From Candidatus Caenarcanales bacterium (GTDB lineage: Bacteria; Cyanobacteriota; Vampirovibrionia; LMEP-6097), in the NCBI GenBank assembly GCA_013216135.1, contig JABSOS010000011.1, positions 35,375 to 99,374 on the forward strand: DNA of 64,000 nt, given 5' to 3'. The position numbers and the translations under genes were made by a program. The notes under the pieces are model-generated. The model was given only the letters and a program-made list of their open reading frames with translations, was not told the origin of the DNA and made no database searches. Below are positions 17,552-26,361 of this stretch, piece by piece; position 1 is the stretch's first letter, and every line of letters starts with the position of its first letter.

Positions 17552-18430
17552 TTAACTAGTTAATGACTCCTCTATTTTAGGGCTTGAAGATATATGGTAA
17601 GAGCCTAACCATTTGTAGTAATTAAAGTACATACTAAGGTCACGCATCGCTGTCACAAACTTTTCTTCGTCCCTATGAGCATTACAATCTACGCTAAATA
17701 AATAACTTCCGAGAAGATTCTTCGATGGACGAGATTCAATCCTAGATAGGTTTATATCATGATCAGAAAATGCTTTGAGCACTCTATGGAGGCTTCCTGG
17801 CTCATCTACGATTTGGAAAATAATAGATGTTTTAGCATCTTTGCCTTCAATATAGTCAGAAGGCTTATTCGATAAGAGCCAGAATCTAGTTATATTATTC
17901 TGAGAATCATTAATAGCTTTGTGGAGAATTTTCAAATCGTATAGTTTTGCGCAGAATTCAGGTGCAACAGCAGCTGTTAAATCATCCTTAGAATTATTAG
18001 CATCAATTGCAGCTTTGCTGTTACTTGCAGATGGTTCCATTACTGCATTAGGGCAGTTTGCTCTAATGAATTCTCCACATTGAGCAAAGCTCATAGGGTG
18101 TGAAATGATCTTTCCTATTTTATGTAAGTCTTGCTCTGATTTAGATAGCAGGCAGTGCTTAATGCTTAGAAGATATTCTTTATTTATATAAGCGCCGTTA
18201 TATTTTAGTAGTGCATCTAAAGTTTCTCCCACTGCTCCAGCTAGAGAGTTCTCAACAGGAATCACAGCTTGATCAACCTGTGAACTAGAAATAGCTTCTA
18301 CTAAGCTTGTGATAGTAGGCATACTAACAAATTCTATGTCAGTTACGACATTAAATTCACTGGTAGCAAGGTTTATAGCAGCTATATGGGAAAATGACCC
18401 TGAAGGTCCAAGGAAAGCTATCTTCATCAT
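17552..18430 (-). CDS. pheA: Prephenate dehydratase
   Basis: A 292-residue monofunctional enzyme converting prephenate to phenylpyruvate. The N-terminal periplasmic-binding-like domain starts KIAFLGPSGSFSHIAA and includes PVENSLAGAVGETLDAL and the catalytic Thr in NNITRFWLLS. The C-terminal ACT domain (about 200-275) carries the Phe-binding motif ESRPSKNLLGSYLFSVD and GSLHRVLKAF, so feedback inhibition by phenylalanine is expected. Two ATG codons in tandem are possible starts; a TATAAT box ends four bases before the first, pointing to a leaderless message. Confidence 0.95.
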   Translation of the reverse strand: MMKIAFLGPSGSFSHIAAINLATSEFNVVTDIEFVSMPTITSLVEAISSSQVDQAVIPVENSLAGAVGETLDALLKYNGAYINKEYLLSIKHCLLSKSEQDLHKIGKIISHPMSFAQCGEFIRANCPNAVMEPSASNSKAAIDANNSKDDLTAAVAPEFCAKLYDLKILHKAINDSQNNITRFWLLSNKPSDYIEGKDAKTSIIFQIVDEPGSLHRVLKAFSDHDINLSRIESRPSKNLLGSYLFSVDCNAHRDEEKFVTAMRDLSMYFNYYKWLGSYHISSSPKIEESLTS

Positions 18431-18434
18431 GTTT

Positions 18435-18440
18435 ATTATA
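18435..18440 (-). promoter_or_regulatory. pheA promoter -10 box
   Basis: A perfect TATAAT on the minus strand ends four bases before ATGATG. A transcript starting about seven bases after it would begin at or near the start codons. Confidence 0.6.
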
Positions 18441-18452
18441 GCGCTGATTTGC

Positions 18453-19892
18453 TTATGCTACAGGCGCTAATTCAGCTTCACTTACTATAGGCATTTCTGG
18501 TTTAGGTTCTTCTAACGGATTTTCTCTATTGAAGCTCACTACGGCGTTTGCAGCATCTGTTTGAGGTCTACTTATTCTATTCGCTATGCTCTCAGGCAGA
18601 CAATGTCCAGCATTTGCTTTGAGCATTGCTTTACCTACACTCAAGAAGAATTCTGGTAAGTTCTTCGCTGACAAGGTGTCGTTACTCTTAAATTCTGCGT
18701 TTTCTTCTTTTACAGCAGCTGTATTTGCAGCTGCTGCCCAAGTTCCGAATAAGCCCATTAACGATTCTGTTTGTCTTTCAAATGGTTTCATGAATGGAAG
18801 GTTAAGAAGTACGTCAAGCACTCCTTCTGTAGTGTAATTACCACCTGAGGCAACTGACTGAATTCTGCCTCGTTCCATATTGTCTTGAGAGAAGCGCTCA
18901 CAATCAGTGGCAACACATGCAAAATTATCCCTTAATACATTTCCTGCCGTGATTAACGCTTCACCCAAGTTATTACCAGACTCACGCATAATGAGTCCAC
19001 TTTGCTTCGTTGCAAAACCAATCATCTGGAGAACACCACCCACAGTACCATTTACACCAGTACTATTACGAGGGTCAAAGGCTCTCATTCCATGTTTACT
19101 AATGGCATCAAAAGTATCTTTAAACTGTTCTGTAAAAGCTTTAATACTTTCACCTGGGTTCGCGTAACCTTCTGATCCCATCTTACGTTTATTTGCTGAA
19201 GATGAGATGTTCATAGGTCCATTGGCTGCTCCAAAGAAGCTGTAAACATTATTAAAGCTGATATTTAAATTAGGTACTTTCACGCCCACAGCTTTAAGAG
19301 GCATAGTCAATAAGTGAAAAACATTAAATGCAGATAGAACTTTGAATAATCCAGCTCCAGAGGCTATTAAATCATTATATTTAGAGACTTTAGAGAATTT
19401 CCCTAAAGCTGCAATTCCAACCATCCCTCTATAAGCATATTTCCCTGCAAATTCAATGAATTTGTTATGAGGAAGAGCCAAGCCAAGTAAGTTTGCTCCA
19501 ATTGATACTTGATTTGCAAGTTTAGAAATAAAGCTTTGGATTTTAGTACCATTCGCCATTTCTTTATTCTCTGCGTATGCTTCAAAGGCTTTTTTTAGTG
19601 GAGGAATAGGACTAAGTAAATTTGCAAATTTATGGTAGATTGTATCTTGAGGCTTTGGAGCTTCAGGTTCTTCTGCTACTAGATTTTCATTCTGCTTTGC
19701 TTCATTTTCTAAATTTTCATCTTTTGCTGCTAAATCTTCTGCAATTTCTTGGTTATTGTTTGCTTGAATAGTAGTTGATGCCAAATCTGGCTCAACTGAG
19801 TTTATTTTTTCCGCACTCTCTCCTATTGCTGTTCCACTAGCTCCATTTTTTTCAAAATGAGAACCTGCAGAGACAGCCGTTGTCTTTTGCAA
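18453..19892 (-). CDS. Unknown protein with disordered N-terminus and hydrophobic helices
   Basis: A 479-residue protein with a predicted TTG start; GATAAT ends five bases before it. Residues 1-85 are acidic, Asn/Ala/Glu-rich and probably disordered (contains NENLVAEEPEAPKP). Residues 100-240 hold hydrophobic helices (IGANLLGLALP, GMVGIAALGKF, LFKVLSAFNVFHLLTMPLKAVG). The rest is mixed, with Gly/Asn/Ser-rich loops and a conspicuous CVATDCERF. No signal peptide. The style, disordered head plus buried hydrophobic segments, recurs in 11407-12486 and 57402-60369. Family unknown; it could be a secreted effector or a membrane-inserting protein. Confidence 0.6.
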   Translation of the reverse strand: MQKTTAVSAGSHFEKNGASGTAIGESAEKINSVEPDLASTTIQANNNQEIAEDLAAKDENLENEAKQNENLVAEEPEAPKPQDTIYHKFANLLSPIPPLKKAFEAYAENKEMANGTKIQSFISKLANQVSIGANLLGLALPHNKFIEFAGKYAYRGMVGIAALGKFSKVSKYNDLIASGAGLFKVLSAFNVFHLLTMPLKAVGVKVPNLNISFNNVYSFFGAANGPMNISSSANKRKMGSEGYANPGESIKAFTEQFKDTFDAISKHGMRAFDPRNSTGVNGTVGGVLQMIGFATKQSGLIMRESGNNLGEALITAGNVLRDNFACVATDCERFSQDNMERGRIQSVASGGNYTTEGVLDVLLNLPFMKPFERQTESLMGLFGTWAAAANTAAVKEENAEFKSNDTLSAKNLPEFFLSVGKAMLKANAGHCLPESIANRISRPQTDAANAVVSFNRENPLEEPKPEMPIVSEAELAPVA

Positions 19893-19984
19893 TTCAAATT
19901 ATCCTTTGTTGCTGATAATTATTAGGTATTAAGGGAATTAGTATTAAGTATAGCTAAATTTCTTAACTTTTTGTTTAATTTTTT

Positions 19985-20485
19985 TTAATGTATAAATATG
20001 TTTTTCAATTTTGATAGCAAAAATAGAACATGCTCACAGACTGTAAATGTGAAAGGTGAAATGAAATACAGGTATAGTGCGGCAAAACCCCATGCAGATA
20101 ATATATCCCAGATATCGTGAACTTTTAAGTAAAGTCTTGATAAACCTAAGAAAATAGGCATTGTTAAGAAAATAATTTCAACCGGAAAGCTAAAGTCAAA
20201 GAAATAAACTAAAGAATAAAAGAATACCGTCGACATAAAAGCGTGCCCGGAGGGCATGCTAAAGCCAGTGACCTTAACCTTTGCATTATTCTGGTTTGGT
20301 CTTGGCTTACGAATAGTATTTTTTAGAAATAGGTTTGTTGCATAGCCGAAGAACCACACTGATGAAAGATAAGCACCTTTTTCGAAGTTAATAAAAAAGG
20401 TTAAAAAACAAAGCACTAAAAATTGAGGAAATAAATTTCCAATTAACGTGAAGCTTCTGATTAGATAATATCTTTTACTTTTCAC
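19985..20485 (-). CDS. PAP2-family membrane phosphatase
   Basis: A 166-residue integral membrane phosphatase. The three conserved PAP2 motifs are present: KNTIRKPRP, PSGHAFMS with the catalytic His, and SRLYLKVHDIWD with the second His and Asp. Four to five membrane helices surround them. Family members dephosphorylate undecaprenyl pyrophosphate or phosphatidic acid at the membrane. It starts two bases behind the glycosyltransferase stop, in an operon with it and speE, which favours a role in lipid carrier or glycolipid metabolism. The substrate cannot be told from sequence. Confidence 0.85.
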   Translation of the reverse strand: MKSKRYYLIRSFTLIGNLFPQFLVLCFLTFFINFEKGAYLSSVWFFGYATNLFLKNTIRKPRPNQNNAKVKVTGFSMPSGHAFMSTVFFYSLVYFFDFSFPVEIIFLTMPIFLGLSRLYLKVHDIWDILSAWGFAALYLYFISPFTFTVCEHVLFLLSKLKNIFIH

Positions 20486-20487
20486 TA

Positions 20488-21501
20488 TTAATGAAATTTA
20501 CCAAGAAATTTCTTTATTAAACTCCCTAAAGCAGAGGAATTACTAAAGTAACTACTTAACCATAAGCCGATGAATCTAATATCAAAAATTCTTAAAAAGT
20601 TTTTACTTAAAGAATAACTAAGTTTAGCTCTAGCTAAACCAGGCTTCCCTGCAAGTATGTACCAATAAGCAAAGCGCAAGAATGCTAAGCTATAAGCTTC
20701 ACGCATTTCAGCAAGTACTATTTTCTTAGCTTCATTACTACCACTAATTTTCATAGGTAATTGACCTTCAATATCAGCTTCACTAGTATCTTCTAGATTA
20801 GTATTAGCATCTAAAACTTTTAAAGTAACTTCTTCGATTCTTTCTGCTTTAACATTTTGAACTGATTGTCCAGGGTGTATACGGTAATTTCCTAAAGGTT
20901 CTTTAATATGATAGAACTCCCCAAACTTAGAGAGTCTTAGCCAGAAGTCCCAGTCTTCGTAAGGTATAAAGTCAGTTACTTGAGACCCAACTTTATCAAG
21001 AGCTTCTTTTCTGATCATAGGTGTAACTGATGGAATAAAATTTCTTTTTAGTAAGTGAAAGTAAACTAAGCCGCTTGCTCCTTGCTGCTGTCTTGCAGCT
21101 GATTTTAGGCTTTTATTTTCTGGTGAAATTCTATTTACAGAAGCGTAAGAAAGAACCACTTCTGGTTTTTCTTCCATGATCTTTACTTGAGTTTCTAATT
21201 TGTTTTCTAGCCAAGTGTCGTCAGAATCGACTAAGCAAACATATTTACCATTTGCCTTGCTAATCCCAAAGCTTCTAGCAACTGCTCTTTCTGAGTTTTT
21301 CTGTTTGAAATATTTTACACGAGAGTCTTTATCAGTGAAAGTTTTTACTATTTCTTCAGTGTTATCAGTGCTGCCATCATCTATGAATATAACTTCAAAG
21401 TTGCTGTAACTCTGTTTTAGAATACTTTCTAAATTATCAGATATGAATTTTGCTTGGTTATAGCTAGGAATAACAACTGAAACTAATGGTGAATTACTCA
21501 T
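20488..21501 (-). CDS. Family 2 glycosyltransferase
   Basis: A 337-residue GT-A fold enzyme. The N-terminal catalytic domain runs LVSVVIPSYNQAKFISDNLESIL, FIDDGSTDNTEEIV (UDP-binding Asp), RAVARSFGISKANGKYVCLVDSDDTW with the DxD-like motif, then YEDWDFWLRL with the candidate catalytic base. The last 120 residues are helical without clear membrane segments. It probably transfers a sugar to a cell-surface glycan or lipid. It lies between speE and the PAP2 phosphatase on one transcript, with gaps of 15 and 2 bases. Confidence 0.9.
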   Translation of the reverse strand: MSNSPLVSVVIPSYNQAKFISDNLESILKQSYSNFEVIFIDDGSTDNTEEIVKTFTDKDSRVKYFKQKNSERAVARSFGISKANGKYVCLVDSDDTWLENKLETQVKIMEEKPEVVLSYASVNRISPENKSLKSAARQQQGASGLVYFHLLKRNFIPSVTPMIRKEALDKVGSQVTDFIPYEDWDFWLRLSKFGEFYHIKEPLGNYRIHPGQSVQNVKAERIEEVTLKVLDANTNLEDTSEADIEGQLPMKISGSNEAKKIVLAEMREAYSLAFLRFAYWYILAGKPGLARAKLSYSLSKNFLRIFDIRFIGLWLSSYFSNSSALGSLIKKFLGKFH

Positions 21502-21516
21502 CTTATCTCTCCCAAT

Positions 21517-22335
21517 CTATGATAACTCGGATTTCATAAGTAAATTATCTAAATTGATAAAATCTCCAATGTCAATATTTTCTCTAGTCTTAATTTCTTT
21601 TGCAGCAGCGGTATATGACCATATCGTTCCTGGATAAACTAGCATTGGTGCATAGTAACTGTGTACATCATTGAATACTTTAGCTAAATTCTCTCTTGTC
21701 TTTTTAAGTTCAGATCTTTGGAAGAAAGGAGAACCTGACTGAGCGCAGAATACACCATGCTCTTTTAAAGTTCTTTTGATTTTTTTATAAAAATCTTCTT
21801 CGATGAGTCCAGCAGCAAAGCCTTCTGGATCAGTAGAATCGCATAGTATTAAGTCATAAGTATTTTCAGCACAGTTGTCGATGAATTTAAGTGCATCCTC
21901 ACATCTAAGATCTAACTTAGGGTTATTCAGAGCAATTGAGATTTGTGGGAAAAATTCTTTAGAAGCATTAATAACTTCTTCATCGATTTCTACCATCGTA
22001 ACTTTACTGATGCGTGAATCATATTTAGTAAATAAATCCCTCACTATACCACCATCACCACCACCGATTACTAGAATATTCAAATCATGAGCTGCTTCAT
22101 CTATATTTTGCATTCCATACTTAGTAAGTGCATGATGATACATGTGTTCATCAATGTCACTAAGCATTAAAGCTCCATCTAGAGCCATTACTGTGCCATA
22201 GTTATCATTTTCAAAGATGAAAATTTCTTGATATTTACTTTGTTTTTTCAAGTGAACTTTAGAAACTTTCATGCCGATGCTTTGCACACCTTGGTGAATT
22301 TCTTGGAACCATAGATCTGTATTATCAGCTGACAT
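21517..22335 (-). CDS. speE: Spermidine synthase family protein
   Basis: A 272-residue aminopropyltransferase transferring an aminopropyl group from decarboxylated SAM to putrescine. Motifs: the N-terminal beta domain with GTVMALDGALMLSDIDEHMYHH, the nucleotide loop LVIGGGDGGIVRDL, VEIDEEVI, and CDSTDPEG with the catalytic Asp. The substrate-binding YHE is YHH here, so the amine acceptor may differ. TATAAC lies four bases before the ATG. It heads an operon with a glycosyltransferase and a PAP2 phosphatase, an unusual pairing. Confidence 0.9.
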   Translation of the reverse strand: MSADNTDLWFQEIHQGVQSIGMKVSKVHLKKQSKYQEIFIFENDNYGTVMALDGALMLSDIDEHMYHHALTKYGMQNIDEAAHDLNILVIGGGDGGIVRDLFTKYDSRISKVTMVEIDEEVINASKEFFPQISIALNNPKLDLRCEDALKFIDNCAENTYDLILCDSTDPEGFAAGLIEEDFYKKIKRTLKEHGVFCAQSGSPFFQRSELKKTRENLAKVFNDVHSYYAPMLVYPGTIWSYTAAAKEIKTRENIDIGDFINLDNLLMKSELS

Positions 22336-22410
22336 AGGCGTTATATTTTAGCAAATGATGGAGTTAAGGACTTCCTTTATGAATTAATAACTAATTTTTG
22401 ATATCATGGG

Positions 22411-23832
22411 GTGGTGCAATTTCCTGCAATTAATGTAATTTCTCTAAGTTTTGTTGGTTTCTTAGTTTTAATGGTTTTAGTCGGGATGCTTTCAGCAAGT
22501 AAAGCGAAAGCAAATTCTGGTGACTATCTTCTAGCAAGTAGATCTGTTCATCCTGTTGTGATGGCATTATCGATGCTTTCTACTAACTATAGTGGTTTCA
22601 TGTTTATTGGTTTTATAGGTTATACCTACAGTGTAGGTATTTCAGCTGTATGGTATATACTGACCTGGGCTTTTGGAGATTTGATCGCTTGGCTTACAAT
22701 TCACAAACGACTTCGTGATAAGTCTGAAGAACAAGATTCTAATACCATTACTTCTTTTATAGGGACTGGGGAGAAAAAGAGTTTCCCAAGGTTAATTAAA
22801 TTCACTTCTCTGATTAGTTTTATATTTCTTTCTGTGTACGCTGCTGCTCAATTGAAAGTTAGTAGTAAAGCTCTTCACGTAATGCTTGACTGGGATATGA
22901 ACATGGGAATAGTTATCGCTGGAATAATCGTAGCTTTGTATTGTTTCTCTGGTGGGATTAGAGCTTCTATTTGGACTGATGTTGCGCAAACAATTTTCAT
23001 GTGTGCTGCAATGTTTTTAATGAGTTATATGACTGTAAGTAAGTGTGGCGGGCTTAGTGAATTGATGACATCCCTCAAAGAAATTGATCCTAATTTAGTA
23101 AGCTTAGTTCCTGAACAAACTTTTTGGCATTTCTTGATTTTTATTATTAGTTTACTTGTAAATGGTTATGGAGTTATCGGACAACCTCACACTATGGTAA
23201 GAGCTATGCTCATAGATGATTCAAGTAAAATGGGGAAAGCTAGAGATATCTATTTCACTCTTTACCTTATTTTTGGTATGGCAGCACTAAGTGTAGGCTT
23301 AGCTTCTAGAATTTTATTACCAGATTTAAGTTCTATAGACCCAGAGCTAACTTTACCAATTCTTGCTGAGAAAATGCTACCAGATGTACTTGTAGGTTTC
23401 ATTCTCGCTGGAATATTTTCTGCTGCAGTTTCTACAGCTGACTCTCAGATTATTTCTTGCTCTGCAAGCTTAAGCCAAGACTTAGTTCCATCGATGAAAA
23501 AGTCTTATGTGTTTTCAAAAATAGCTTCACTTTTAGTTGCTGTGATTGCGATTTGCATCGCTCTTTTCTCTGGGCAAAACGTTTTTACTTTAACTTTGAT
23601 TGCTTGGTCTTCTCTTGCAGCAAGCTTAGGTCCACTTATGGTTTTAAGATGTTTTGATTTTGAAATGGATACAAAAACTTCATCTGCAATGGTATTTTTC
23701 TCGATATTAACTGTGATCGTTTGGCGCTTTACTTTAAATATGCCTTTTGGGATTCATGAAGTTATGCCAGCAACTTTAGTTGCAGTCTTGATTTTCTGGA
23801 TTAAACCTTTCGGGATGCTGAAAAAACAGTAA
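22411..23832 (+). CDS. Sodium/solute symporter (SSS family, PutP-like)
   Basis: A 473-residue membrane transporter with about 12-13 hydrophobic helices. Typical SSS features are the N-terminal ASKAKANSGDYLLASRSVHPVVMALSMLSTNYSGF, GGIRASIWTDVAQ, and GQPHTMVRAML, close to the PutP signature; sodium-site Ser/Ala residues occur in AAVSTADSQIISC. The substrate is probably an amino acid such as proline, or an organic acid. Starts with GTG (22411 or 22414); a TATCAT box just before favours the second. It is followed closely by the thioredoxin-like gene, and the acetyl-CoA synthetase is near, so an acetate or propionate uptake role (ActP-like) is an alternative. Confidence 0.88.
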   Translation: MVQFPAINVISLSFVGFLVLMVLVGMLSASKAKANSGDYLLASRSVHPVVMALSMLSTNYSGFMFIGFIGYTYSVGISAVWYILTWAFGDLIAWLTIHKRLRDKSEEQDSNTITSFIGTGEKKSFPRLIKFTSLISFIFLSVYAAAQLKVSSKALHVMLDWDMNMGIVIAGIIVALYCFSGGIRASIWTDVAQTIFMCAAMFLMSYMTVSKCGGLSELMTSLKEIDPNLVSLVPEQTFWHFLIFIISLLVNGYGVIGQPHTMVRAMLIDDSSKMGKARDIYFTLYLIFGMAALSVGLASRILLPDLSSIDPELTLPILAEKMLPDVLVGFILAGIFSAAVSTADSQIISCSASLSQDLVPSMKKSYVFSKIASLLVAVIAICIALFSGQNVFTLTLIAWSSLAASLGPLMVLRCFDFEMDTKTSSAMVFFSILTVIVWRFTLNMPFGIHEVMPATLVAVLIFWIKPFGMLKKQ

Positions 23833-23840
23833 ACTGAAGT

Positions 23841-23846
23841 TATAAT
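23841..23846 (+). promoter_or_regulatory. Promoter -10 box of the thioredoxin-like gene
   Basis: TATAAT lies six bases before the ATG at 23853, with no Shine-Dalgarno site between them. It is consistent with a leaderless transcript. Confidence 0.55.
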
Positions 23847-23852
23847 TTAGCC

Positions 23853-24368
23853 ATGGTTTTACTAAATTCTGAAAATCTAGAGCTTGGGACTCCTTTGATT
23901 AATTTTGATCTGAAGAATATCGATGAGAACAATTTTTCTAGTAATTCTTTGAGTAAAGATATTGTTGTAATTGCTTTTATTTGTAATCACTGTCCTTACG
24001 TAATAGAGATTATTGAAGACTTTTCAAAGCTTGCCCTGAAGCTTAAAGATAGAGTGGAGTTTGTGACTATTTCTGCAAATGATCCTGATTATAGAAATGA
24101 AGATAGTTTTGAGAATATGAAACTATTTCATGAGAAATATAATTTTTCTTTTCCATATCTTTTTGACGAAAGTCAGGAGGTTGCTAAAAAGTATCAAGCT
24201 GTTTGTACGCCTGATATCTATACTTATAAAAAGATTGATGGTGTCTATAAGCTTGCTTATCATGGGGCTTTTGAATATTTAGAAGAGAATATTTTGAAAC
24301 TTGAAGCTGGTGAAACTCAGTTGAAAGAAGAGAAGCCAAGTATTGGTTGTTCTATTAAGTGGAAGTGA
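23853..24368 (+). CDS. Thioredoxin-fold peroxiredoxin-like protein
   Basis: A 171-residue cytoplasmic protein of the AhpC/TSA-like thioredoxin superfamily. FICNHCPYVIEIIEDF carries a CxxC redox pair in the place of the thioredoxin active site; PDIYTYKKIDG holds the cis-Pro region before the last strands. This CNHCPYV subfamily is common in Cyanobacteria and Bacteroidetes and is usually annotated as thioredoxin family protein. It lacks a signal peptide. It has its own TATAAT and lies 22 bases before acs. Confidence 0.85.
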   Translation: MVLLNSENLELGTPLINFDLKNIDENNFSSNSLSKDIVVIAFICNHCPYVIEIIEDFSKLALKLKDRVEFVTISANDPDYRNEDSFENMKLFHEKYNFSFPYLFDESQEVAKKYQAVCTPDIYTYKKIDGVYKLAYHGAFEYLEENILKLEAGETQLKEEKPSIGCSIKWK

Positions 24369-24390
24369 TTTTTAAAAGTAGAAGAGAATT

Positions 24391-26298
24391 ATGGAAGAGG
24401 TTTTAACAGTAAAAGCTAATATTAATGAAAATGATCTTAAGGCTTTAAATAGTAGTTTTGATAATGATTATTTAGGGACTTGGGCTAACCTTGCAAAGGA
24501 AAATATTTTCTTTAAAGAGACTTTTAATGAAATTTTAGATGAGAGTGATAAACCACATTATAAGTGGTTTTTAGGTGGCAAGACTAATATATCTTATAAC
24601 TGTTTAGATGTTCATTTGAAAGATAAAGCTAATAAAACAGCTTTGATCTTTGAGGATGAGCTGGGTGAAGCTCAAACACTAACTTATAAAGAGCTTCATG
24701 AAAAAGTTGTAAAGTTCAGTGCTTATTTACGTGATTTAGGTATTAGAAAAGGTGACAGGATTTGCATCTATATGTCACTATGTCCTGAGTCTATAATTGC
24801 TATACAGGCATGTTTAAGAATCGGAGCTATTCATAGTGTGGTTTTTGCAGGATTTTCAGCACATGCTCTTAGAGATAGAATCAATGAACTTGAAGCAAAG
24901 CTTTTGATCACTCAAAATGCTTTTATTCGAAGAAATAAAAAAGTTGAACTTTTTAAGTTTGCCCGCGAAGCTTTAACTGAGAATCAATCAGTGACAGACT
25001 TGATTTTGTTTGATCGCGTTACTGGAGATACTGAATTAGATGAAGATACGAATGCTCTTAAAAAATCTTTAGATATAAAAATTCATAAACCTATTCAAGA
25101 TTTACTTGCTGATAAGTATGCTGATATTCAAAATTTGACAACTCTTGAGCCAGAGTGGCTTGAAAGTAACGAAACGTCTTTTATCCTTTATACAAGCGGT
25201 AGTACAGGTAAACCTAAAGGTATAGAGCATGGTACATCTGGTTATATTCTCTGGGCAAAGCTAAGTACTAACTGGGTTTTTGATCTGAAAGATGAAGATG
25301 TTTATTGGTGTACAGCTGATATAGGTTGGATTACAGGACACACTTATGTAACTTATGGTCCACTAGCAAATGGTGCAACTCAAGTTATTTATGAAGGTGC
25401 TCCTAATTTTCCTGATAAAAATCAATTCTGGAATTTAATTGAAAAGTATAAAGTAAGTATTTTTTACACTGCACCTACTGCGATTAGAGCTTTTGAACAG
25501 TGGGGCTTAGAGCATATTGAGAAGCATGATTTAAGTTCACTTAGGCTTTTAGGTTCTGTAGGTGAGCCTATAGGCTCTGAGACTTGGAAGTGGTTTTATG
25601 AAAATATTGGTAAAAGTAAGTGCCCTATTGTAGATACTTGGTGGCAGACAGAAACAGGGGGGATTATGATTTCTACTTTACCTGGAGTGCAAACTGCAAA
25701 GCCTGGGATCGCTGGACCAGCTTTACCTGGAATTCATGCTGAGATTTCTGAGGATTCTCTTCTTCATATTTCTAAGCCATGGCCTTCAATGCTTAAAGGA
25801 ATTTATAAAAATCCAGAGAGATACAAAAAAGCTTATTGGTCTTTGATTGAAGATTCATACTTGCCAGGTGACTTAGCAACTATTGATGAGGATTCCTATA
25901 TCTGTATCGGTGGTAGAAATGATGATGTTATTAATATTTCTGGTCACAGACTAGGAACTGCTGAAATTGAAACAGCTCTTGCAAAGCATGTATCTGTCTT
26001 AGAGTCTGCCGTGGTAGCTATTCCTCATAAGATTAAAGGTCAAGGACTAGTTTGTTTTGTGGTATCAAACAATAATTCAGGTGATTTGTCTAATTTACTT
26101 ACAGCTCATATTGCTAGTGAAATAGGGGCACATGCAAAACCTGAAAGAGTAATAGCTTGTGCTGCTTTGCCTAAAACTAGATCTGGTAAAGTTATGAGAC
26201 GACTTTTACAAGATTTAGCTCAAGGTAAAGATATAAGTGGAGATATCTCTACGCTTGAAGATAAAAGTGTTTTAGAGGCTATAAAGTCCAGAATATAA
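24391..26298 (+). CDS. acsA: Acetyl-CoA synthetase
   Basis: A 635-residue AMP-forming acyl-CoA synthetase. Core motifs: the P loop ILYTSGSTGKPKG (about 266-278), WCTADIGWITGHTYVTYGPL, DTWWQTETGG, and the C-terminal GRNDDVINISGHRLGTAEIE hinge and PKTRSGKVMRR with the catalytic, acetylation-controlled Lys. DISTLEDKSVLE near the C-terminus is characteristic of Acs rather than PrpE. It activates acetate to acetyl-CoA. The symporter two genes upstream could supply the substrate. The length is normal. Confidence 0.95.
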   Translation: MEEVLTVKANINENDLKALNSSFDNDYLGTWANLAKENIFFKETFNEILDESDKPHYKWFLGGKTNISYNCLDVHLKDKANKTALIFEDELGEAQTLTYKELHEKVVKFSAYLRDLGIRKGDRICIYMSLCPESIIAIQACLRIGAIHSVVFAGFSAHALRDRINELEAKLLITQNAFIRRNKKVELFKFAREALTENQSVTDLILFDRVTGDTELDEDTNALKKSLDIKIHKPIQDLLADKYADIQNLTTLEPEWLESNETSFILYTSGSTGKPKGIEHGTSGYILWAKLSTNWVFDLKDEDVYWCTADIGWITGHTYVTYGPLANGATQVIYEGAPNFPDKNQFWNLIEKYKVSIFYTAPTAIRAFEQWGLEHIEKHDLSSLRLLGSVGEPIGSETWKWFYENIGKSKCPIVDTWWQTETGGIMISTLPGVQTAKPGIAGPALPGIHAEISEDSLLHISKPWPSMLKGIYKNPERYKKAYWSLIEDSYLPGDLATIDEDSYICIGGRNDDVINISGHRLGTAEIETALAKHVSVLESAVVAIPHKIKGQGLVCFVVSNNNSGDLSNLLTAHIASEIGAHAKPERVIACAALPKTRSGKVMRRLLQDLAQGKDISGDISTLEDKSVLEAIKSRI

Positions 26299-26361
26299 AT
26301 TAATTTAACACTTGCACGTATTATCTTGCACCGATGCACCAAGTTAAGATAATATTGAATC